Positions 22,277 to 27,713 of a stretch of DNA of 27,713 nucleotides are shown in pieces (positions within the stretch are counted from its first letter, which is position 1; each line of letters starts with the position of its first letter). This stretch comes from a virus, in IMG/VR virus record IMGVR_UViG_3300010233_000172, positions 1,507 to 29,219 of that record; one strand, written 5' to 3'. The position numbers and the translations under genes were made by a program. The notes beneath the pieces are model-generated. The model had not been told where the DNA came from. It did not search any database and saw nothing but the letters and a program-made list of their open reading frames with translations.

Positions 22277-22298
22277 AGCCGCTCAGTTAAGAGCGGCT
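22277..22298. terminator. 8-bp hairpin between major capsid and decoration genes
   Basis: AGCCGCTC and GAGCGGCT form a perfect stem with a 6-nt loop. Read on the + strand it is followed by TTTAAGTTT and would be a terminator of antisense transcripts. On the - strand it is followed directly by the next gene's ribosome-binding site, so there it is more likely an mRNA-stabilising or processing hairpin after the capsid gene. Confidence 0.5.
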
Positions 22299-22335
22299 TT
22301 TAAGTTTAATAGTTAAAAGATTTATCGCACGAAAA

Positions 22336-23580
22336 CTACCCCAACTTAATACGGGTGAAAGCTTCAGCCAAAACTGGCATACCGTCCGTTTCGAGCCTGG
22401 CGATGAATCCAATTTGATTGTTCAGAGCAAACAGCTCGTTCAATCTACGGAACTGAAGTGCAAGACTGTCTGCGATCCAATAGTGCGTGAAGTCTGCGAA
22501 CATACCCACATACTGACCTGTAGTGAAAGTGTTCGGAGCATATTCAGACATCATCATTGGACGGCCAAGCAGCATGTCAGGAACGCCGGATTTTTCAGAG
22601 AGGTCGAACAGATAACATCCGTTACCGTCTTTGAGCAGAGCAAGCTGTTTGATAGCGTCACGATGGAATAACCACTGTGCAGATGCCATGTACTGAGCTT
22701 TCATGCTGTATTTAACAGCAATCAGGTTGTCAGCAGTAATCTCAGTCGCGGTGTTACCTTCGGAAACGTCGCGTGAGGTAGGAACGCCATCAGCACTTGC
22801 GGTGAATACGCCAAGAGGCTGCTGCGAGCCGTTACCTGTCAGGTAGCCTTTCTCCATTGCCACGCCGAACTTGTAGCCGATACGGTCATTGACAATACCT
22901 TCAATTGGAAGGGCTGAGTTGCGAAGCAGAGGCTCAGAAACCTTAACCAGTTTGGACAGAGGGTGCGGAGTGAGGGAACGTTTGCCGAAAGCCATGTTTG
23001 TATCTTCAGCAACAGTACCAACTTCAGGAGTCCAATCAGCATCAGCAACATCGGTGTCCAGGGTAGGTACGCCGCAAGACATTGAACCGTTGAGAGGAAT
23101 GATTGTAGCAAGACCTCGCATGAAAACGCGGTTCTTGACGTTAGCCAGGAGCTGATTGACAAATTCAGCAGGGGTGAGAGTAAAACCACCCTTGATGTCA
23201 GTACCGGCAGACAGACCACGAGACTCAATCAGTTCTTTGCGAAGGGATACGAGTTCTTCAACGTTAAGGTGTCTTTCGCCCTCAAGAATCATTTTGCGGA
23301 AAGCATCGGCTCGAAACTCGTCGCGAGGATCGGCACCTATACCGCGTGTGTCAGCAGCGGCAGCAATTGCAACTGTTGCCAGTTCCCGCTCAGTGTCCTG
23401 AAGACGAACTTCGTCGTCAATCTGAGCTTTGTACTTAATCGAATCGTCCATGAACAGGTTAAAGCTCGCCCTTTCTTCAGCACTCAAGGGGCGGCCTGCC
23501 GTGTCAGCAGCGTCTTTAATCTTTCTTGCTTCAGCTACCGCCGTCCCGCGAAGATCGCGGAGTTCGTTCAAAGTTGCCAT
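22336..23580 (-). CDS. HK97-fold major capsid protein
   Basis: This 414-aa protein is a clear HK97-type capsid subunit. The N-terminal helical delta region (1 to about 120) is of the kind cut off during maturation. The capsid fold follows with GGFTLTPAEFVNQLLANVKN, then PHPLSKLVKVSEPLLRNSAL, YLTGNGSQQPLGVF and WLFHRDAIKQLALLKDGNG, a segment highly typical of the family. Cleavage probably falls near residues 120-132 (ESRGLSAGTDIKGG). The start has AAAAGGAG. It follows the prohead protease gene as expected. Confidence 0.95.
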   Translation of the reverse strand: MATLNELRDLRGTAVAEARKIKDAADTAGRPLSAEERASFNLFMDDSIKYKAQIDDEVRLQDTERELATVAIAAAADTRGIGADPRDEFRADAFRKMILEGERHLNVEELVSLRKELIESRGLSAGTDIKGGFTLTPAEFVNQLLANVKNRVFMRGLATIIPLNGSMSCGVPTLDTDVADADWTPEVGTVAEDTNMAFGKRSLTPHPLSKLVKVSEPLLRNSALPIEGIVNDRIGYKFGVAMEKGYLTGNGSQQPLGVFTASADGVPTSRDVSEGNTATEITADNLIAVKYSMKAQYMASAQWLFHRDAIKQLALLKDGNGCYLFDLSEKSGVPDMLLGRPMMMSEYAPNTFTTGQYVGMFADFTHYWIADSLALQFRRLNELFALNNQIGFIARLETDGMPVLAEAFTRIKLG

Positions 23581-23633
23581 TTGAATCTCCTTTTATTACT
23601 TAAAATTCCCTCGCGGGTTCTTACAGCTCTGCT

Positions 23634-24563
23634 TTAATACAAATAATTCATTTTCATCAACGTAGCTTTATCAGTATTTGGACACGTTAAACACTGACAT
23701 TTAGGCTTCATACATTTGGTGCAAGTACCTCCTTCAGATTTGGTCATAAGGGTACAATTTTTAACATTTTCACAAGTTGAACAAAGACAACCTTCTTCAT
23801 TACATTCTTCACACGTACCTATTGTGTTGTAAGAAGCATATCCCATATCCACCCGTTTTTCAGGAGTGCCTTCGGTGTCCATTTCAGCTAACTGAAGTTC
23901 AAGTTCAAGACTTTCCATTTCCATTTTGCGTTGTTCTTCGGCTTTATCTGCTGCGGCTTTTGATGCAGCCGCATCTTCAACATCAATTTGCGAGTGCATT
24001 GAACGCAATGCACATGATGTATCTACGTAAGCCGGATATGTTACAGGGCTTGCGTCATACAGACGCGCAATGCTGTTTATAGACCTAATAAATTGCCCCG
24101 GGTTTGCGCTGTCACGTTCCCAACTATCACCTTTATCGGAAACCGTAAAGCCAAAACTGCACTGGCTAATGTCCCCGCGCTGCATTGAAACTTGCAGGTC
24201 GCGTGAATAGCTCGTATCAGGCGGGTCGTTCTCAAATGCCAAACCAACGTCATCTTCTTTAATTCTCAAAGTACCGGCCAAAGTACGTCCCATAATGAGA
24301 TTCGGGTCGTGATTGAAGAGCGACCTGCAATCCGACACTGCAATTGCCGCTGAAAAACATCCAGGCATTAGTTGCTCTCTGAAGTACACCGTTTTACCGT
24401 CGGTATCTTTCATCGGCATCACTTCGCTAAGAGTATTAAACTTTGCAGCGTAACCTCTTATCGTCGGAGTTCTCTTTCCAATGGAAGGTGGTTCAATACG
24501 CAACTCAGCCGTATAAGTTCTACGCTCCATTACAGTTTCTAAATCTCTAGTTTCAAGTTCCAT
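23634..24563 (-). CDS. Prohead protease with a duplicated cysteine-rich C-terminal tail
   Basis: This 309-aa protein has an HK97-family (S78/U35) protease domain at 15-190: IRGYAAKFNTLSE, catalytic His85 in FNHDPNLIMGRT, and catalytic Ser136 in SQCSFGF. A helical linker (about 195-230) leads to a tail in which the pattern C-x2-C-x4-C-x-C-x2-C occurs twice with identical spacing (C251, 254, 259, 261, 264 and C281, 284, 289, 291, 294), 30 residues apart. This strongly suggests two metal-binding units. Such a tail is not usual for the family. ATG 24563 has GGAG upstream. It lies between the bacterioferritin-like gene and the capsid gene. Confidence 0.9.
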   Translation of the reverse strand: MELETRDLETVMERRTYTAELRIEPPSIGKRTPTIRGYAAKFNTLSEVMPMKDTDGKTVYFREQLMPGCFSAAIAVSDCRSLFNHDPNLIMGRTLAGTLRIKEDDVGLAFENDPPDTSYSRDLQVSMQRGDISQCSFGFTVSDKGDSWERDSANPGQFIRSINSIARLYDASPVTYPAYVDTSCALRSMHSQIDVEDAAASKAAADKAEEQRKMEMESLELELQLAEMDTEGTPEKRVDMGYASYNTIGTCEECNEEGCLCSTCENVKNCTLMTKSEGGTCTKCMKPKCQCLTCPNTDKATLMKMNYLY

Positions 24564-24574
24564 AATTTGCTCCT

Positions 24575-25042
24575 TTAATCAACTTGAGCGATTAAATAAT
24601 TTTCTATACCTGAATTAATTATCTGAGTTAGATTTGATTCAATTGCATTAAGATGTGCTTCCTCTTCTTCAAGAATATGCTCAAGTAACTTGCGTGTTCC
24701 GAAGTCGTTGTTCGCTACGCAAAGATTAATACCTTCAGCATAACCGGCGATTGCGTTGATTTCGGCAGTCTGATCGAAAGGAAACATTTCAATAACGTCT
24801 TTGCCCACAGTTACAGGAGCAACTATTTCAAAGATCGGCGTTCCTTCAAGAAACAGAATACGGTCAATAAGTTCCTGAGCGTGTTCCCGTTCATCTTCAG
24901 CACGTTTCTTAATGTAGGCAGCGAGCTTTGCGTAGCCATTGTTAGCCACCATACTTGCGTGAGTAGTGTACTGAACGTAAGCAGCGTGTTCTTCGGCCAA
25001 ACGAGCGTTTAGCATATTTATAATTTCACCGGAAACTTTCAT
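24575..25042 (-). CDS. Bacterioferritin-like di-iron protein without the haem ligand
   Basis: This 155-aa protein is full length for bacterioferritin (158 aa in E. coli) and keeps its numbering. All six ferroxidase ligands are present: E18, E51, H54, E94, E127 and H130, along with Y25 and D50. The haem-binding Met52 is Arg here, so the Bfr haem at the subunit interface should be missing. The family forms 24-subunit shells that oxidise and store iron. No C-terminal extension is present that could be an encapsulin-type cargo tag. It overlaps the portal stop as ATGA, with GAGGT upstream, and is followed by the prohead protease 12 bases on. Whether it acts in the host cytoplasm or in the virion cannot be told. 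Confidence 0.93.
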   Translation of the reverse strand: MKVSGEIINMLNARLAEEHAAYVQYTTHASMVANNGYAKLAAYIKKRAEDEREHAQELIDRILFLEGTPIFEIVAPVTVGKDVIEMFPFDQTAEINAIAGYAEGINLCVANNDFGTRKLLEHILEEEEAHLNAIESNLTQIINSGIENYLIAQVD

Positions 25043-26379
25043 GGTTTTACCTCGTCAACTTTAGGATCAACTTTAACTTCAGGTTTAGCTACAGGTTCAG
25101 GTGGATTCAACACATTCTTTGCAGCTTGAATACCACTACCCATATAAACAGCGTCACATTCTTCCATTGAGTAGGGGCTTTCACCCTCTTTACGTTTAAT
25201 GTCATTCGGCGTCAGAGAACCTGTGTTTAAACGCGCTTGATAGTAACTCGCTCTCGCTGCTGTGTCGCCGCGCATCAATTCATCAAAGTCAAAATTAAAA
25301 TAGTAATCTTGTTCTGAGTCGTAAAGCAAATCTACTTTAAGCCGCTGTTCAAAATTTTCAAAATCAGGTTGCATGTTCAAAGTTATAAACATCTGCATAA
25401 TAACTTCAGCACTTGCAAACGTTTGATTCTTGTCACCTGAACGATGAATTAACATCATTGGAATATCAAGGTATGAACAAATATCCTCAACTTGAAACTT
25501 GCGACTTTCGATAAACTGCGAATCTTGCATTGTCATACTTAAACTTGAAATGTCCATTCCATTTTCAAGTATGATTGTTCTGTGGGAATTAGCCGCGCCT
25601 GAATATTGGTCAAGTTGTTTCTTCAGTCTGTCAAACGCCGGATCGTCCAGTTTAGCAGGATGTGTAAATACCTTGCCAATTTGAGCGCCATTCGTAAACA
25701 GCCGCGCACCCTGTTCTTCCATCGCCATCGAGAGGCCAACTGATTCAGCCATCAACCGGATTAGCGTTTTGCCCACAATACCGTTGGTAGATGTGTTTCT
25801 GAAATGCAGTATCTCGTCAGCGGTGTAAATTTCACTTTGAGCATTCACCGCAAAATACTGATAGAACAATTTAGAGCCAGCAGGCGGCGTCGGGCTGCTG
25901 TCATTCATGTAATAAGTAATACCGGCCGGTGTAATAACAAACGGCCACATTCTATCAGGATCAAGCGGCACAAGCTGATTTAAGCCGCGCCCCGGTGTGC
26001 TTATCTTCAAGTTGTAAAAGTTGCCGCGCAACTGAAGATGCGTCATGCCAGTTAAACGCCATTCATACGATGTCTGCCAAGCGTTCGGCTTCAGGTGCAT
26101 CTGCTTGTATAACCTGTGCGACTTAGCTATCTCATGGCCGTTTCCAGGCAGTTCCTTCATAACATGAAGCGGCAGCATTGCGAAGGCTTTACCTCGACGA
26201 TTCATACAAGCCCATACTGTAGAAATCTTTAATGCTGTATCGGCGTTAACATTCTGGCCTGAAGCTGTTCCTGCGCTGCCGCCGAACATACCTGCTAACG
26301 CCGAATCGCCGCCATTGCTGATATTTACAGAAGCTCCTACTGAAGCACGTTTTTCAAAGAGCGAGCTTAGGAACCCCAT
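25039..26379 (-). CDS. Portal protein, HK97 family
   Basis: This 446-aa protein has the usual features of HK97-type portals: ALKISTVWACMNRRGKAFAM, then LPLHVMKE, the clip/stem region with NFYNLKI and LVPLDPDRMWPF, the LIHRSGDKNQTFASAE motif (about 307-322) and TPNDIKRKEGESPY (about 397-410). The N-terminal 40 residues are Gly/Ser-rich. It forms the dodecameric DNA entry ring at one vertex. The start overlaps the small membrane gene as TGATG and the stop overlaps the bacterioferritin gene as ATGA. Confidence 0.93.
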   Translation of the reverse strand: MGFLSSLFEKRASVGASVNISNGGDSALAGMFGGSAGTASGQNVNADTALKISTVWACMNRRGKAFAMLPLHVMKELPGNGHEIAKSHRLYKQMHLKPNAWQTSYEWRLTGMTHLQLRGNFYNLKISTPGRGLNQLVPLDPDRMWPFVITPAGITYYMNDSSPTPPAGSKLFYQYFAVNAQSEIYTADEILHFRNTSTNGIVGKTLIRLMAESVGLSMAMEEQGARLFTNGAQIGKVFTHPAKLDDPAFDRLKKQLDQYSGAANSHRTIILENGMDISSLSMTMQDSQFIESRKFQVEDICSYLDIPMMLIHRSGDKNQTFASAEVIMQMFITLNMQPDFENFEQRLKVDLLYDSEQDYYFNFDFDELMRGDTAARASYYQARLNTGSLTPNDIKRKEGESPYSMEECDAVYMGSGIQAAKNVLNPPEPVAKPEVKVDPKVDEVKP

Positions 26380-26579
26380 CAGTTTTCACCGATAGGTTTA
26401 GCTTTAGCAATTGCCTCAGCGCGAGCTTTAACAAGCGCCGTAACAATAAGCAGGATACCAAGAACAATGTAAGCAACGGGGATTGAAAGCTGATAGACGC
26501 CGAAAAAGACGGCAATTATTCCAAGCAGGAACAAGCAGACAGACACGTCGGGCATTATGTGGAAGAAGTTTTTTAGCAA
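26379..26579 (-). CDS. Small two-helix membrane protein
   Basis: This 66-aa protein has hydrophobic helices at about 10-29 (VSVCLFLLGIIAVFFGVYQL) and about 32-50, then a charged tail (KARAEAIAKAKP). TTG 26579 is preceded by AGGTGGG at reasonable distance; ATG 26555 lacks a ribosome-binding site and would shorten the first helix region. It is the first gene after the putative late promoter and overlaps the portal start as TGATG. Size and topology would suit a holin, but small membrane proteins of unknown use occur ahead of portals in other phages, so I leave it unassigned. Confidence 0.65.
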   Translation of the reverse strand: MLKNFFHIMPDVSVCLFLLGIIAVFFGVYQLSIPVAYIVLGILLIVTALVKARAEAIAKAKPIGEN

Positions 26580-26695
26580 GTTGCGCTACCCACCTGTTTG
26601 TTTAGCGACTTTCTCACACTACCCGTTGTAGCGTAAGTATTTGATTCGGCAAGTTCTAATTCGCCCTAAAGCGTTGAACTCTTTTGTTGAGTATT

Positions 26696-26713
26696 CATAT
26701 ATCTGAATATATG
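26696..26713. promoter_or_regulatory. Operator-like palindrome CATATAT-N4-ATATATG over the -10 box
   Basis: Perfect 7-bp arms with a 4-bp centre cover the -10 and part of the spacer of the putative late promoter. Protein binding here would block RNA polymerase. A nearby HTH gene is a candidate binder. Confidence 0.45.
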
Positions 26714-26724
26714 TGAGGTGTCAA
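26696..26724 (-). promoter_or_regulatory. Putative late promoter for the morphogenesis operon
   Basis: On the - strand a perfect TTGACA (26724-26719) is followed by 17 bp and TATATG (26701-26696). It lies in the 164-bp gap between the upstream small genes and the first gene of the head-tail operon. The leader of about 110 bases before TTG 26579 contains no gene. Confidence 0.6.
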
Positions 26725-26726
26725 TG

Positions 26727-26743
26727 ATTATTTTGAAAATAAT
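26727..26743. repeat. Perfect AT-only palindrome next to the -35 box
   Basis: ATTATTTT-G-AAAATAAT lies two bases upstream of the -35 box and ends right at the stop of the upstream gene. It may be a second operator or an upstream-activating AT-rich element. An AT-rich 8-bp stem would be a poor terminator. Confidence 0.45.
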
Positions 26744-26983
26744 TTAAATATTGTTTTTTGAATAAAATTGATGACGCACTTGCCTAAATTTAACCTCAAG
26801 ACGCTCAAACGACTCAACGCAAGCTTCCATATGTCTGTGGATATCATCAATCTTGTCCATTTCAACAAGATTTGCACATCTAAGGTAAACACCGTTGCGA
26901 AGTAGCGGTTGCAGCGAAGTAATTAAATTCCACACCGAATCAACGCAATTCGATTCTTCTTCATTATCAATCGGTAAATTCAT
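26744..26983 (-). CDS. Small hypothetical protein (79 aa)
   Basis: I start this at ATG 26983, with GGGA upstream. The longer frame to 27058 runs into the preceding gene and has an unlikely N-terminus. The product is acidic at the N-terminus (MNLPIDNEEESNCVDSVWNL) and largely helical after that, with HRHMEACVESFERLEVKFR suggesting a helix pair. No family is recognised. It follows the HTH gene 19 bp downstream. Confidence 0.6.
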   Translation of the reverse strand: MNLPIDNEEESNCVDSVWNLITSLQPLLRNGVYLRCANLVEMDKIDDIHRHMEACVESFERLEVKFRQVRHQFYSKNNI

Positions 26984-27002
26984 ATTTTCCCTTTCAACAA
27001 AT

Positions 27003-27263
27003 TTATTCAACAACCGACAAAATACCAGAAGGAAACTTCTTTTCAATATCAACGGCAAGTCTGTTCTTTATCCCATTCATCACTTCGGCGTTATGTCGCT
27101 GAGCCGCTAAAACTTGTTCAGCGGCTTTGTCAGGAATACCACGATTACCCAACTCGCGATCCTGATATGTGCGGTATTTCCAACCAAGAATAGCCACCAT
27201 ACTGACAATATCGAGGTTCATGGAAGTGCGTATAGATTTAAGCTGTTCCGCCGACATTTTCAT
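27003..27263 (-). CDS. XRE-type helix-turn-helix regulator (small)
   Basis: This 86-aa protein resembles short HTH regulators of the XRE type. LKSIRTSMNLDIVSMVAILG forms the first helices, WKYRTYQDRELGNRG the recognition helix and turn, and IPDKAAEQV closes the domain. The family pattern is l..iR..lgl....lA.lLGv..rt....E.G...IP..a. Residues about 1-55 are the DNA-binding part, and the rest is a charged tail. It sits just upstream of the small gene that ends at the late promoter. That makes it a good candidate for binding the palindromes at 26696-26743 or its own promoter. ATG 27263 has only a weak ribosome-binding site. Confidence 0.72.
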   Translation of the reverse strand: MKMSAEQLKSIRTSMNLDIVSMVAILGWKYRTYQDRELGNRGIPDKAAEQVLAAQRHNAEVMNGIKNRLAVDIEKKFPSGILSVVE

Positions 27264-27278
27264 GATTTCACACGCACC

Positions 27279-27629
27279 TTACGGACACTCAGGCGGCTCA
27301 ATTGGGCCATACCACGTTTCATTTTTGTAGTCAGCCTCATAGCAATCCAAATTAGTCCATTGCTTACCGTCCCAATACAAAGGGCTGCCTGAATCGTTAA
27401 ACCAATACCAACCCTCTTGCGTCGGCAAGTCTGAAGTCCATTTTAAAGCAGGCTTGAGGACTTGCAAAGTAGAACCTTCTTCAAGAATAATAGCCTTGTG
27501 TCCAGGTGCAATACCTTCAATGCAACTTTTTACATGTTCAAACATAACATCACTAAGCTTACCACCATAATTCAAAACTAGAATATCGTTAGGCTGTAGT
27601 TGCAAACTTGCAATTTTGTCAATTTCCAT
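27279..27629 (-). CDS. Hypothetical phage protein with WYWF-type C-terminal domain
   Basis: This 116-aa protein is started at ATG 27629 because AAAGGA lies six bases upstream; the frame continues to an ATG at 27650 without such a signal. The N-terminal half (LQLQPNDILVLNYGGKLSDV ... APGHKAIILEEG) resembles small phage domains often found alone. The C-terminal half (LPTQEGWYWFNDSGSPLYW, ending YGPIEPPE) is like DUF551-type domains of phage accessory proteins. The two-domain layout may be a fusion. No activity is known to me. Confidence 0.65.
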   Translation of the reverse strand: MEIDKIASLQLQPNDILVLNYGGKLSDVMFEHVKSCIEGIAPGHKAIILEEGSTLQVLKPALKWTSDLPTQEGWYWFNDSGSPLYWDGKQWTNLDCYEADYKNETWYGPIEPPECP

Positions 27630-27713
27630 TTTGTTTCCTTTCGTTTTCATAGTGGTCTTTACATTTGTTCATTACGGCTACAAATTCAGCAGGTCTGACA
27701 ACAATATCAGTTC
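27619..27713 (-). CDS. C-terminal end of an unidentified protein (runs off right edge)
   Basis: A frame open from the right edge ends at TGA 27621-27619, overlapping the next gene's start by 11 bases. The visible 30 residues (TDIVVRPAEFVAVMNKCKDH, then a charged tail) look like a natural hydrophilic C-terminus. The overlap matches the compact packing elsewhere. Too little is visible to name it. Confidence 0.45.
   Translation of the reverse strand, partial: TDIVVRPAEFVAVMNKCKDHYENERKQNGN

Noticed and set aside
25030-25042. Possible encapsulin-type cargo peptide on the bacterioferritin
   Set aside because: The protein ends NYLIAQVD at normal Bfr length with no Gly/Pro linker or hydrophobic-basic tail, and its N-terminus has no extension either.
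26580-26690. tRNA or structured RNA in the leader before the small membrane gene
   Set aside because: I looked for a cloverleaf and for strong stems but saw only short, imperfect pairings.
1-27713. CRISPR array, insertion sequence, integrase or attachment site
   Set aside because: No regularly spaced direct repeats, transposase-like or recombinase-like protein, or tRNA end was seen; repeats found are short inverted ones at gene junctions.

Overview
The window is part of a tailed-phage or prophage genome with a long, non-contractile (siphovirus) tail. It has roughly 40-45 % GC by eye, short intergenic gaps and many ATGA, GTGA or TGATG start/stop overlaps. The host is probably Gram-negative: there is a lipobox lipoprotein, several Sec-type signal peptides, a lambda-like tail tip (gpL, gpK-type NlpC/P60 and gpJ homologues) and a bacterioferritin-type protein. 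A metal-reducing deltaproteobacterial host would fit the mix of ferritin and lectin-like exported proteins, but that is a weak inference.

Layout. (1) Positions 1-2519 on the + strand are the end of a replication module: three small genes, then a family B DNA polymerase with proofreading motifs. (2) At 2520-2608 this module converges with the late genes, and two inverted repeats lie at the junction. (3) From 2609 to about 26.7 kb almost everything is on the - strand. It is one long morphogenesis operon, read from right to left: small membrane protein, portal, bacterioferritin-like protein, prohead protease, HK97-fold major capsid protein, decoration protein, head-fibre-like protein, small Ala/Pro-rich protein, an island of four exported proteins, head-tail connector, head closure, a 34-residue gene, tail terminator, a membrane protein, tail tube, tail chaperones gpG and gpGT, gp10-like protein, tape measure, gpM-like, gpL-like, NlpC/P60, gpJ-like tail tip, a 46-residue coiled coil and a tail fibre with an S74 chaperone. 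(4) The only + strand gene inside this operon is a lipoprotein at 3844-4098 with its own promoter, in the position of a superinfection-exclusion moron next to the tail-tip gene. (5) Positions 26744-27713 hold small - strand genes, including an HTH regulator. They lie upstream of a strong-looking promoter (perfect TTGACA) overlapped by palindromes, which probably starts the late operon.

The most unusual points are these. A bacterioferritin with all six ferroxidase ligands but no haem ligand is translationally coupled to the portal gene. The neighbouring capsid protease carries a C-terminal tail with an exactly duplicated five-cysteine motif. About 3.5 kb of signal-peptide proteins (two paralogous small ones flanking two large lectin-like ones) sits inside the head-tail joining genes. 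There is also a clear A AAA AAC slippery heptamer that makes the tail chaperone fusion gpGT. No terminase, lysis gene, integrase, tRNA, CRISPR array or insertion sequence was seen in this window.
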